A stretch of DNA of 22,470 nucleotides, from positions 1-22,470 of the forward strand of contig CAAEOA010000104.1 in assembly GCA_900757485.1 (NCBI GenBank). The letters run 5' to 3'. This document shows positions 14,321-21,159 of this stretch, piece after piece; within the stretch, counting starts at the first letter, position 1, and each line of letters starts with the position of its first letter. The stretch is from Oscillospiraceae bacterium. GTDB taxonomy: Bacteria > Bacillota > Clostridia > Oscillospirales > Ruminococcaceae. A program made the translations under genes and the position numbers. The notes beneath the pieces are model-generated. The model saw only the letters and a list, made by a program, of their open reading frames with translations, did no database searches and had not been told where the DNA came from.

Positions 14321-15298
14321 TCATTCAACTGCATCCTGTGTTGTTTCAGCGGATTTCTCTTTTTCTGATTGCTCCGTTTTCCGTTTCTTGCCGCGTCTTT
14401 TTCCGCTTTTTTTCTCATCATTCGGATCGGTTTCTACCAATAATCTTTCGCGAAGATATTTATTCAGTGTTTCCGATGTAAATCCACGAATCATTTCTCC
14501 GTCGCTGGTAACCGAAATCGTACCGGTTTCTTCCGAAACTACAACCGTAATGGCGTCGGACACCTCGCTGATACCGATTGCCGCACGATGTCGGGAACCT
14601 AAATTATTGCTGATTAATTCTTCTTTCTGCGGCTTTGGCAAAAAGCAGGCTGCCGCCAAAATCATTCCGTCCCGAATAATAACCGCACCGTCGTGCAAAG
14701 GTGTATTCGGATAAAAAATATTGCCGAACAATTCCGCGCTCGGAGTAGCATTTACCATGACGCCGGTACTGAGCTGCTCTCCCAGCCGGGTTTTGCGCTC
14801 AAAAACAATCAGAGCTCCGGTAGCACTTTTAGAAAACTCCTGCACAGCCATGCAGGTTGCATCAATCGCCTTAATCCAAACGGCATTTGCCGACGTGTCT
14901 TTGCCGCCGAACACGCCGAAATCAGTCATACGTGTTCTGCCGAACTTTTCCAAAGCACGCCGTAATTCCGGCTGAAAAATCACAATAACCGCTACAATAC
15001 CGATATCAAAAACCTTTTGTATAATAAACTCCAATGTAGACAACTGCAAAACACTCGCCAAAACATAGAACGCACCCAGTAAAATCAGCCCTTTTACAAG
15101 CTGACCTGCCCGAGTTTCCCGAACCAGTTTGATTCCAAGGTAAACCAGATATGCTACCAATATAACATCAACAATGTCCCAAGGTCTGAAGGTATTCCAA
15201 ACGCTGGAAATCGAATCAAAAAATTCGCCCATCCACACTTTGAAATTATCCCAGATCTGTATCGTCGAATCCCAAAATGAAACTAAAAACGGCATCAT
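14321..15298 (-). CDS. cdaA: Diadenylate cyclase CdaA
   Basis: Makes cyclic di-AMP from two ATP, a second messenger for potassium and cell-wall homeostasis. The 325 residues have N-terminal hydrophobic helices (about 41-60, 66-86 and 94-110) followed by the DAC/DisA_N domain. The catalytic DGA is in NTPLHDGAVIIRDG (Asp203-Ala205), and the ATP-binding RHR is in GSRHRAAIGISE (236-238). A highly charged C-terminal tail of about 35 residues (KKSGKRRGKKRK, then Glu/Thr-rich) is longer than a bare family member needs. AAGGAAG is five bases from the ATG at 15298. A promoter at 15392-15419 drives cdaA-cdaR. Confidence 0.97.
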   Translation of the reverse strand: MMPFLVSFWDSTIQIWDNFKVWMGEFFDSISSVWNTFRPWDIVDVILVAYLVYLGIKLVRETRAGQLVKGLILLGAFYVLASVLQLSTLEFIIQKVFDIGIVAVIVIFQPELRRALEKFGRTRMTDFGVFGGKDTSANAVWIKAIDATCMAVQEFSKSATGALIVFERKTRLGEQLSTGVMVNATPSAELFGNIFYPNTPLHDGAVIIRDGMILAAACFLPKPQKEELISNNLGSRHRAAIGISEVSDAITVVVSEETGTISVTSDGEMIRGFTSETLNKYLRERLLVETDPNDEKKSGKRRGKKRKTEQSEKEKSAETTQDAVE

Positions 15299-15391
15299 TC
15301 TTACTTCCTTATTTTAGACATATATTTCTGCAATATAAAAACAAAACACACCTATTCCGGTGCAACCCGATAAAAAACAGTATAATATATA

Positions 15392-15419
15392 ATTTTACCA
15401 CAAAATTACAGGATTTCAA
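15392..15419 (-). promoter_or_regulatory. Promoter of cdaA-cdaR
   Basis: On the minus strand TTGAAA (15414-15419), a 16-base spacer and TAAAAT (15392-15397) match consensus at five of six positions each. It begins one base past the stop codon of the upstream aminotransferase gene. The leader of about 90 bases holds a small CACC-GGAATA-GGTG hairpin. Confidence 0.6.
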
Positions 15420-15420
15420 G

Positions 15421-16602
15421 CTAAACCGTGTGGTTTTTTATTATTTTTTTCACCGTGTTAATAAAGTACACTGCTTCAGCCTGCGTATTAAACGTTCCCG
15501 GTGAAAAACGAACGCCCCCGATATCCAACGTATCCAGACGCTCGTGTACCAATGGTGCGCAGTGCAAACCTCCCCGCAGAGCGAATCCGTTATCGCTCAG
15601 CTCCTGCGCCGTTTCCATCGAAGTCATCCCCTGTATATTAAACAGTACGATCGGCAAATATGCGCCGGGTTCAAAATCCCCCTGATACAAAACAACACGG
15701 TTCATCTTGCGTAGCTCCCGGTATACATACTGACAAATACTCATTTCATGACGATAAATTTCAAACGGTTTTTTTCTTTTAATATAGTCTAATCCGGCTG
15801 ACAGGCTCAGAATGCCCACCGTATTAGCAGTGCCGCTTTCATATCTGTCGGGATTAAAGTCCGGTTGTTCCATGCTGTTCGACACACTTCCGGTTCCGCC
15901 CTCCATCAACGTGCCGATCGGATCTATGTCGTTTAAAATCATCAATCCTGTTCCGGTTGCCCCATACAAGCCTTTATGCCCGGGCATACATAAAATGTTA
16001 ATTCCCATTTCTTTTACGTCAATCGGCAAAACGCCGGCAGTTTGTGCGGCGTCAACAATCAGCTTTACGCCGCGTTTGTGACACAGTTCGGATATTTTTG
16101 CAATGGGCATAATCTTTCCGATTACGTTGGATCCATGTGTGATAATAACCGCTTTGGTATCGGATCTCATGTTTTTTTCTATTTCTGTTAAGATCTGTTG
16201 GTCATTGCCCATCACATCCGCAACGTTATAGGTGATGATGCCGTTTTTCTGCAGTGCATATAACGGTCTGAGCACCGAGTTGTGTTCCAAACAAGAGGTA
16301 ACTGCATGCCCGCTCTTCATCACGCCTTTGATAGCCATATTCAAAGCGTGCGTACAATTGGTAGCAAAAATAGTGTTTTCCACCTCGGCATTAAAAAACT
16401 CTGCCGCTTTTTTTCTTACTTCAAAAACTTTTTCAGAAGTTTTCATCGATATTGTATGCCCGCTTCGTCCCGGATTTCCGCCGTAATATAAAACAGCATT
16501 TTGGAGGGCAGGCAAAATTGTCCGCGGCTTTGGAAAGGTCGTTGCCGCATTATCAAAATAAATCATTGTTTTCACTATGGATGACCCCGAAAAAGGAAAC
16601 AT
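15421..16602 (-). CDS. Class V aminotransferase, cysteine desulfurase family
   Basis: A PLP enzyme of the SufS/CsdB-like family that takes sulfur (or selenium) from cysteine. Counting from the internal MIYFDNAATT, the PLP lysine is in MPGHKGLYGATGTG (Lys198), and the reactive-cysteine position is in LRGGLHCAP (Cys336). YESGTANTVGI and GGVRFSPGTFNT also fit the EGC-type subfamily. Translation probably begins at 16602 (MFPFSGSS..., 394 residues), because AAGGAG lies six bases before it. Most relatives begin at MIYFDNAATT (16566), which here has no good ribosome site. The 316 bases upstream (16603-16918) hold a terminator and a nested inverted repeat but no gene. A DUF3343 gene lies upstream, a pairing known from selenium/sulfur gene sets. 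Confidence 0.9.
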   Translation of the reverse strand: MFPFSGSSIVKTMIYFDNAATTFPKPRTILPALQNAVLYYGGNPGRSGHTISMKTSEKVFEVRKKAAEFFNAEVENTIFATNCTHALNMAIKGVMKSGHAVTSCLEHNSVLRPLYALQKNGIITYNVADVMGNDQQILTEIEKNMRSDTKAVIITHGSNVIGKIMPIAKISELCHKRGVKLIVDAAQTAGVLPIDVKEMGINILCMPGHKGLYGATGTGLMILNDIDPIGTLMEGGTGSVSNSMEQPDFNPDRYESGTANTVGILSLSAGLDYIKRKKPFEIYRHEMSICQYVYRELRKMNRVVLYQGDFEPGAYLPIVLFNIQGMTSMETAQELSDNGFALRGGLHCAPLVHERLDTLDIGGVRFSPGTFNTQAEAVYFINTVKKIIKNHTV

Positions 16603-16712
16603 CCATCTCTCCTTTATCAGTTTCATGATGATGGTCTTTCTTTCATCCCGAAGCCCCAATCCAAAACAACTGCAAAACGTTACTGCTATTATTGGTATTA
16701 TTGGGTGAGCAT

Positions 16713-16752
16713 AAAAAAGACGGTCTCCGGAAATGAGTATCCCAAAGCCGCC
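16713..16752 (-). terminator. Terminator or attenuator before the desulfurase gene
   Basis: On the minus strand GGCGGCTTTGG (16742-16752) pairs with CCGGAG-A-CCGTC (16719-16730), using G-U pairs and one bulged A, around an 11-base loop. TTTTTT follows at once. It ends transcripts from the DUF3343 side about 110 bases before the desulfurase start. The position would equally suit a regulated attenuator. Confidence 0.7.
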
Positions 16753-16819
16753 CTTTTTTACTCTTCATTTTTATGGCTATTCCTTTCTGAACGTTCGTGC
16801 GGTTTTGAGAAAATAGTGG

Positions 16820-16922
16820 GTGAACTCAAATTTCGGCACTTTTACCGTTGTAATACAGGCAGGCGGCGTTTGAAAGGAATGCCATACATTCCTTTCAAGC
16901 CGAAACTGCAAAAGTGGTTCAC
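16820..16922. repeat. Nested inverted-repeat element
   Basis: Outer arms GTGAAC/GTTCAC (16820-16825 with 16917-16922) enclose two more complementary pairs: TTTCGGC/GCCGAAA (16831-16837 with 16899-16905) and CACTTTT/AAAAGTG (16837-16843 with 16910-16916). They also enclose a perfect 12-bp hairpin TTGAAAGGAATG/CATTCCTTTCAA (16870-16898). The two middle pairs cross each other, so they form either a pseudoknot or alternative folds. One outer arm overlaps the DUF3343 stop codon. Confidence 0.7.
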
Positions 16923-17140
16923 TGAATCACGCCAAGTACCTTGATTCCCGCCTCAGTCAGCAACGCTGCAACCTCCTGCGCATCTCCTCGAATAGCAAGA
17001 CTGTAACTGCATCCCTTTTTCTTTAGCTCCTCCGGCGTTCGTTCAATATAAGCGCTGATTCCTTTTTGGGCAAGATAATCTCTTGCTTTATAGGCGTATG
17101 TGATCGACGTCAGCATAATTAACTGCTTATTCATCCTCAC
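16919..17140 (-). CDS. DUF3343 domain protein (putative Se/S carrier-like)
   Basis: A small protein of 73-74 residues with the DUF3343 layout: strand LIMLTSITYAYKARDYL, then ISAYIERTPEELKKKGCSYSLAIRG with a single cysteine before the Ser-Tyr-Ser strand, and the end AGIKVLGVIQ. Related domains occur beside SelD, YedF and cysteine-desulfurase-like genes, suggesting a role in selenium or sulfur transfer; this is inference. The start is uncertain: GTG at 17140 has AAAGG six bases upstream, ATG at 17134 has GGTGAGG directly abutting, and TTG at 17143 is too close to AAAGG. The desulfurase-like gene follows on the same strand after a terminator. The 176 bases upstream contain only a 7-bp GATCCAA/TTGGATC hairpin. 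Confidence 0.82.
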   Translation of the reverse strand: MRMNKQLIMLTSITYAYKARDYLAQKGISAYIERTPEELKKKGCSYSLAIRGDAQEVAALLTEAGIKVLGVIQ

Positions 17141-17316
17141 CAACAGCCTTTCTGATTAAATTAAAAACCGAACCGCCGAAAAAAGATCCAAGTCAACAGC
17201 TTCTCCATTTGGATCAATCAATGCAATCCGGTAAAGAAACAAATAAATTTCTTCTATACATTCTATGCTGTCATCTGATTTTTGGAGAATACTATTTTAC
17301 ATTACCATTATATTAT

Positions 17317-18492
17317 TTATTTGGTGAGCAGACACACCGCATGTGCCGCAATCCCCTCTTTGTTGCCGGTAAAGCCCAGCCGTTCCTCTGTTGTAGCCTT
17401 AATGCTGATACGCTCCGGACTAACCCCGCAAACTTCCGCAACTCTCTGCCGCATCTGCTCAATATACGGTGCAAGTTTAGGCGCTTGTGCCAATATTGTG
17501 CCGTCAATGTTCCCGATAGTATATCCTGCTTCGGCAACAATTCCCACTGTCTTTTTGAGCAATAGCATACTGTCAATATTAAAGTACGCTCCGTCCGTAT
17601 CCGGAAAACGCTGTCCGATGTCACCCATTGCCAGCGCGCCGAACAAGCTGTCCATGACCGCATGCACGAAAACGTCCGCATCGGAATGCCCCTCCAGTCC
17701 ATATTCATGCGGTATTTCCACACCGCCTATCACTAATTTTCTTCCCGGCACCAAACGATGTACATCATATCCATGTCCTACCCTGATATCCATTTTTTCA
17801 TCTCCTCCGTTTTCCTGCAATAATGCCTCGGCAACTTGCAGATCACTCGGTGTTGTCACCTTAATATTACTGTCTTGCCCATATACAATGTAAATTTCCG
17901 CTCCGATTGCCTCCAGGAGCTGACAATCATCGGTGTAATCGGCGTTGCTTTTCTCGGCAGCCTCGCACCCCTGCAGATAAAGCTGTTTTCGAAATACCTG
18001 CGGTGTCCGAATGGCAATCATTTTCTCTCTGGGCAACGTATGAATAATCCGTCTGTTTTCAGTGAGTTTTACCGTATCCTTTACCGGTACGCCCAATGCC
18101 GCGGCACCGCAGGAAAAAGCAGCGTCAAATACCGCAACAATGTCCTCTGCGGCTATCAGCGGTCTTGCCCCATCGTGAATTGCAACAAAATCAAACCGTG
18201 CGTCTGACGCTGCAAGTGCATTGGTTACCGATTCCTGCCGGGTACTCCCGCCCGACACCACCGAAACCGGCACATCAAACGGATAGAGGTCGATCAATCG
18301 GCGGATCGCCTCTATATCTTCCGGCTTCACTGCGGCAATAATCTCCCCCACGCAATCTATGTTCTGAAAAGCTTTCAGCGTACGAATCAACACCGGTACA
18401 CCGGCGAGCCGATACATTGTTTTATGAATTCCATTCATTCTGGTTGCATTTCCTGCGGCCGGAATAATAACCGATACACGTTTATGATTCAT
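17317..18492 (-). CDS. ispDF: Bifunctional IspD-IspF enzyme of the MEP pathway
   Basis: Two isoprenoid-precursor steps in one chain of 391 residues. The IspD half (MEP cytidylyltransferase) shows the signature VSVIIPAAGNATRMNG, VSGGSTRQESV, HDGARPL and TPQVFRKQLY. The IspF half (MEcPP synthase) begins MDIRVGHGYDVHRL, with metal ligands Asp and His of DVH, GHSDADVFVHAVMDSLFGALAMGDIGQRFPDTD, and ends ISIKATTEERLGFTGNKEGIAAHAVCLL. The start at 18492 (MNHKRVSV) has GGTGA five bases upstream. The in-frame ATGs at 18516 and 18504 lack good spacing. At the junction an internal GGAGGAG (17802-17808) lies eight bases before the IspF ATG (17793), so IspF may also be made alone. IspE, which acts between the two steps, is elsewhere. 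Confidence 0.95.
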   Translation of the reverse strand: MNHKRVSVIIPAAGNATRMNGIHKTMYRLAGVPVLIRTLKAFQNIDCVGEIIAAVKPEDIEAIRRLIDLYPFDVPVSVVSGGSTRQESVTNALAASDARFDFVAIHDGARPLIAAEDIVAVFDAAFSCGAAALGVPVKDTVKLTENRRIIHTLPREKMIAIRTPQVFRKQLYLQGCEAAEKSNADYTDDCQLLEAIGAEIYIVYGQDSNIKVTTPSDLQVAEALLQENGGDEKMDIRVGHGYDVHRLVPGRKLVIGGVEIPHEYGLEGHSDADVFVHAVMDSLFGALAMGDIGQRFPDTDGAYFNIDSMLLLKKTVGIVAEAGYTIGNIDGTILAQAPKLAPYIEQMRQRVAEVCGVSPERISIKATTEERLGFTGNKEGIAAHAVCLLTK

Positions 18493-18521
18493 ATAAATCA
18501 CCATTCCTTTTTTCATATTAT

Positions 18522-18550
18522 ACTATACAATATAAAAAAAATAAATCCAA
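18522..18550 (-). promoter_or_regulatory. Possible promoter of ispDF
   Basis: On the minus strand TTGGAT (18545-18550), spacing of 17 and TATAGT (18522-18527) predict a start near 18515, just upstream of the chosen ATG at 18492. A second TATAAT overlaps downstream. The -35 also lies in a 9-bp inverted repeat, ATAAATCCA/TGGATTTAT (18541-18572). Confidence 0.35.
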
Positions 18551-18583
18551 ATTTTATCTTTTATGGATTTATGTTGTATCAAG

Positions 18584-18612
18584 TTGACGAAACCGTAAAA
18601 AGCGATTATAAT
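18584..18612 (+). promoter_or_regulatory. Promoter of galE
   Basis: TTGACG (18584-18589), a 17-base spacer and a perfect TATAAT (18607-18612) give a strong sigma-A match, with a start near 18619 and a leader of about 45 bases. Confidence 0.8.
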
Positions 18613-18664
18613 AAATATCTGATAAACAAATCACGATTTTTCCGAAGGAAAGGGCGTATGAAAC

Positions 18665-19672
18665 ATGGCAGTATTGGTAACCGGAGGAGCCGGATATATC
18701 GGTTCTCACACCTGTGTGGAGCTTTTAAATGCCGGTGAGGAAATTATTATTCTGGATAATTTTGTGAACAGCAAACCGGAAGCATTAAACAGAATCAAAG
18801 CCATTACCGGAAAAGATTTCCGGTTTTATGAAGCGGATTTACTGAATAAAGAAGCGATTGACAAGGTTTTTGCCGAAAACAGCATTGATGCTGTCATTCA
18901 TTTTGCCGGACTCAAAGCGGTAGGTGAATCGGTCATGCAGCCAATACGTTATTATCATAACAATATTACCGGCACCCTGAATCTATGTAATGTGATGCAG
19001 GCGCATAATGTTAAAAAGATGGTGTTCAGTTCCTCTGCCACCGTATACGGAACCCCGAAAACCGTTCCGATCGATGAAACTTTTCCGTTGTCCACCACCA
19101 ATCCCTACGGAAGCACCAAATTGATGATTGAACAAATCCTGCGGGATATATACACAGCCGACAACGAGTGGAGTATTGCTCTCCTGCGTTATTTCAATCC
19201 GATCGGCGCACATAAAAGCGGATTGATCGGTGAGGATCCGAACGGTATTCCGAACAATCTGATGCCCTATATTGCACAAGTGGCAATCGGCAAGCTGGAA
19301 TGTCTCGGCGTATTCGGCAACGATTATCCGACTCACGACGGAACCGGTGTCCGCGACTATATTCATGTTGTTGATTTGAGCTTAGGTCATCTGAAAGCGC
19401 TGGCAAAAATCAGAAAAGATAAAGGCGTTGACGCTTACAATCTGGGTACCGGCAAAGGATATTCCGTGTTGGATGTTGTGGCTGCATTTGAAAAAGCCAG
19501 TGGCAAAAAAGTAAAGTACCAGATCAAGCCACGCCGTCCGGGCGATATTGCAGAATGCTACGCAAACCCCGAAAAAGCAAAAAAACTCCTCGGTTGGGAA
19601 GCAATCTACGGTATTGAGGAAATGTGCCGAGATTCTTGGAACTTCACCCAAAAGAATCCGCAGGGGCTGTAA
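18665..19672 (+). CDS. galE: UDP-glucose 4-epimerase
   Basis: Interconverts UDP-glucose and UDP-galactose for Leloir metabolism and cell-surface glycans; cytosolic and NAD-dependent. The 335 residues are full length. The Rossmann motif is TGGAGYIGSHT (6-16). The catalytic set is Ser124 in FSSSATVYG and Tyr148-x3-Lys152 in NPYGSTK. LLRYFNPIGAHKSGLIGEDP and the late RRPGDIAECYANPEKAKKLLGW are typical of GalE proper. AAAGGG lies ten bases before the ATG. It is transcribed alone from the promoter at 18584 and closed by the terminator at 19688, divergent from ispDF. Confidence 0.97.
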   Translation: MAVLVTGGAGYIGSHTCVELLNAGEEIIILDNFVNSKPEALNRIKAITGKDFRFYEADLLNKEAIDKVFAENSIDAVIHFAGLKAVGESVMQPIRYYHNNITGTLNLCNVMQAHNVKKMVFSSSATVYGTPKTVPIDETFPLSTTNPYGSTKLMIEQILRDIYTADNEWSIALLRYFNPIGAHKSGLIGEDPNGIPNNLMPYIAQVAIGKLECLGVFGNDYPTHDGTGVRDYIHVVDLSLGHLKALAKIRKDKGVDAYNLGTGKGYSVLDVVAAFEKASGKKVKYQIKPRRPGDIAECYANPEKAKKLLGWEAIYGIEEMCRDSWNFTQKNPQGL

Positions 19673-19687
19673 TTGATACAAACTGAT

Positions 19688-19724
19688 AACCGCAGCAAAA
19701 CAAAATTTGTTTTGCTGCGGTTTT
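19688..19724 (+). terminator. Terminator after galE
   Basis: A long inverted repeat (CCGCAGCAAAACAAA with TTTGTTTTGCTGCGG, 15 bp or more) is followed by TTTT. It begins 16 bases after the galE stop. Confidence 0.92.
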
Positions 19725-19761
19725 ATGGTAATAGACAGCACTTTCTTTTCATAACTTTTTG

Positions 19762-19790
19762 TTGCGAATCCGGAGATGATATGGTATACT
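19762..19790 (+). promoter_or_regulatory. Promoter of the ruvCAB operon and its leader
   Basis: TTGCGA (19762-19767), a 17-base spacer and TATACT (19785-19790) predict a transcript start near 19797, just before the structured leader at 19801. This promoter makes that leader a transcribed RNA rather than an accidental DNA palindrome. Confidence 0.7.
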
Positions 19791-19800
19791 AGTTTCATTG

Positions 19801-19876
19801 ACTGCCACCGGCAATCAACGAAAGGGATAAGCAGGAGCCGACGGCTAGGCAGGCTCAATTGCCACCGCGTGGCAGT
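19801..19876 (+). ncRNA. Structured leader RNA upstream of ruvC, class unknown
   Basis: Stems nest in order: ACTGCCAC/GTGGCAGT (19801-19808 with 19869-19876), GGCAAT/ATTGCC (19810-19815 with 19858-19863) and GAGCC/GGCTC (19835-19839 with 19852-19856). A possible C-GAAA-G loop occurs at 19819-19824. Each outer strand can instead fold locally (TGCC-ACC-GGCA, and GCCAC-CGC-GTGGC), so the RNA looks bistable. The layout and scattered bases recall the c-di-GMP-I (GEMM) aptamer, but the diagnostic core and a good P2 stem are missing. About 70 bases without another clear structure separate it from the ruvC start, and no terminator is visible there. Confidence 0.55.
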
Positions 19877-19948
19877 GCCGTTTCACCTTGCTGCTATTTA
19901 TGGGATTGATGATTTATTACTTTCATCTAATGATAAGGAAGGATTGTT

Positions 19949-20467
19949 TTGCGTATATTAGGAATTGACCCCGGATATGCCATTGTAGGATACGGCATTA
20001 TTGAATACCGAAACAATCGGTTTACAACCATTGCCTACGGTGCTATTACAACCCCGGCGGAAATGGACTTTAATCATCGTCTGAAAGAAATCTATCAGGA
20101 CATGTGCCATCTTTTAGATGTTTACAAGCCCGAGCAGATGGCAGTGGAAAAGCTTTTCTTTACTACCAATCAAAAAACCGCTATTGACGTTGCGCAAGCC
20201 AGAGGCGTCATTATGCTGTCAGCTGCCGAGAGGGATATTCCTGCATTTGAATATACACCGCTTCAGGTGAAACAATCGGTGGTTGGTTACGGAAAAGCGA
20301 TTAAAGCACAGGTTATGGATATGACCAAGCGGCTTCTGAACCTGGAAAAAGTGCCCAAACCGGACGATACGGCAGACGCATTGGCAATTGCAATCTGTCA
20401 TGCTCATTCCGGTCCGGTGAATCTGCGCTATCACGATATGATACAGAAAGGCACCGCAAAACGCTAA
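19949..20467 (+). CDS. ruvC: Holliday junction resolvase RuvC
   Basis: Endonuclease that cuts Holliday junctions in recombination repair. The 172 residues are full length. The four catalytic acids are visible: Asp7 in RILGIDPG, Glu67 in MAVEKLFF, and Asp140 and Asp143 in KPDDTADALA. Translation begins at a TTG (19949) with AAGGAAGGA seven bases upstream; no ATG fits the conserved N-terminus. It is the first gene of ruvC-ruvA-ruvB, with 43 bases to ruvA. The rare TTG start plus the structured leader suggest translation is kept low or regulated. Confidence 0.97.
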   Translation: MRILGIDPGYAIVGYGIIEYRNNRFTTIAYGAITTPAEMDFNHRLKEIYQDMCHLLDVYKPEQMAVEKLFFTTNQKTAIDVAQARGVIMLSAAERDIPAFEYTPLQVKQSVVGYGKAIKAQVMDMTKRLLNLEKVPKPDDTADALAIAICHAHSGPVNLRYHDMIQKGTAKR

Positions 20468-20510
20468 AGATGCAACCGAATAAAAATGATTTTGAAAAGG
20501 AAGTTACGCA

Positions 20511-21125
20511 ATGATTTACAGTGTGAAGGGCGAACTGCAAAGCGCGTCTGCCTCTGATGCTCATTATCTCGCAGTAATCGAAGCCGGCGGTATCGGATAC
20601 GCCATCAAAACAACCCATACCACCATGATGAAAATGCCTCCGGTCGGCAGCACCGCTGTATTCTTTACTTATTTATATGTTCGCGAAGATGCTTTGGAGC
20701 TATTCGGGTTTGCGGATTTGGAAGAGTTGAATTGCTTTAAAATGTTGATTTCAATATCCGGCGTCGGTCCTAAGGCGGCTTTATCCATCCTTTCGGACAT
20801 GACTCCTCAAAAATTCGCATTATATATTGCCACCGGTGACAGCAAAGGCTTTACCCGTTCCAAAGGAATCGGCGCCAAGACAGCGCAACGCATTGTACTG
20901 GAATTAAAGGATAAAATAACGAATGAACAGGTTGCTGTCGGAGTAACCGATCAGCTTCCTAATATGGAACAAATCAGTTCCAATGCCGGAGAGGCAATCA
21001 GCGCGCTGGTTGTATTGGGTTATGCGCAATCGGAAGCTGCCGCTGCAGTCGCCAAGCTTGATCAAAGTCTTGCGGTTGAAGAAATGATCAAGCTCGGATT
21101 AAAAGCATTGGCAGGACGGATATAA
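20511..21125 (+). CDS. ruvA: Holliday junction DNA helicase subunit RuvA
   Basis: DNA-binding tetramer that holds the four-way junction and loads RuvB rings. The 204 residues begin with the OB-fold domain (MIYSVKGELQ ... TYLYVREDALELFGF). Two helix-hairpin-helix motifs follow (ISISGVGPKAALSIL near 75-90 and SKGIGAKTAQRIVLELKDK near 117-135), then a linker. The C-terminal RuvB-contact domain is AISALVVLGYAQSEAAAAVAKL. AAGGAAG lies seven bases before the ATG. ruvB follows after 34 bases in the same operon. Confidence 0.97.
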   Translation: MIYSVKGELQSASASDAHYLAVIEAGGIGYAIKTTHTTMMKMPPVGSTAVFFTYLYVREDALELFGFADLEELNCFKMLISISGVGPKAALSILSDMTPQKFALYIATGDSKGFTRSKGIGAKTAQRIVLELKDKITNEQVAVGVTDQLPNMEQISSNAGEAISALVVLGYAQSEAAAAVAKLDQSLAVEEMIKLGLKALAGRI

Positions 21126-21159
21126 TGATGAATCGAAGCGCAAAGGGGGCGGAATAACA

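Noticed and set aside
14224..14421. A 65-codon minus-strand frame between cdaR and cdaA
   Set aside because: It is an out-of-frame reading of the charged cdaA tail and the cdaR start, without its own ribosome site.
16596..16770. A 41-codon minus-strand ORF running through the terminator before the desulfurase gene
   Set aside because: It is low-complexity (NNTNNSSN), its ribosome site is 13 bases away and it translates straight across a terminator stem; probably chance.
19855..19876. T-box-like ACCGCG upstream of ruvC
   Set aside because: Only the ACCGCG part matches; the GGTGG half, the specifier stem and a terminator are absent, and ruvC is not a tRNA-synthetase or amino-acid gene.
19801..19876. 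Direct call as a c-di-GMP-I (GEMM) riboswitch
   Set aside because: GAAA, AGCC, CTA and TTGCC occur in a similar order, but the invariant core after P2 is not matched and P2 barely pairs. Kept as an unclassified leader only.
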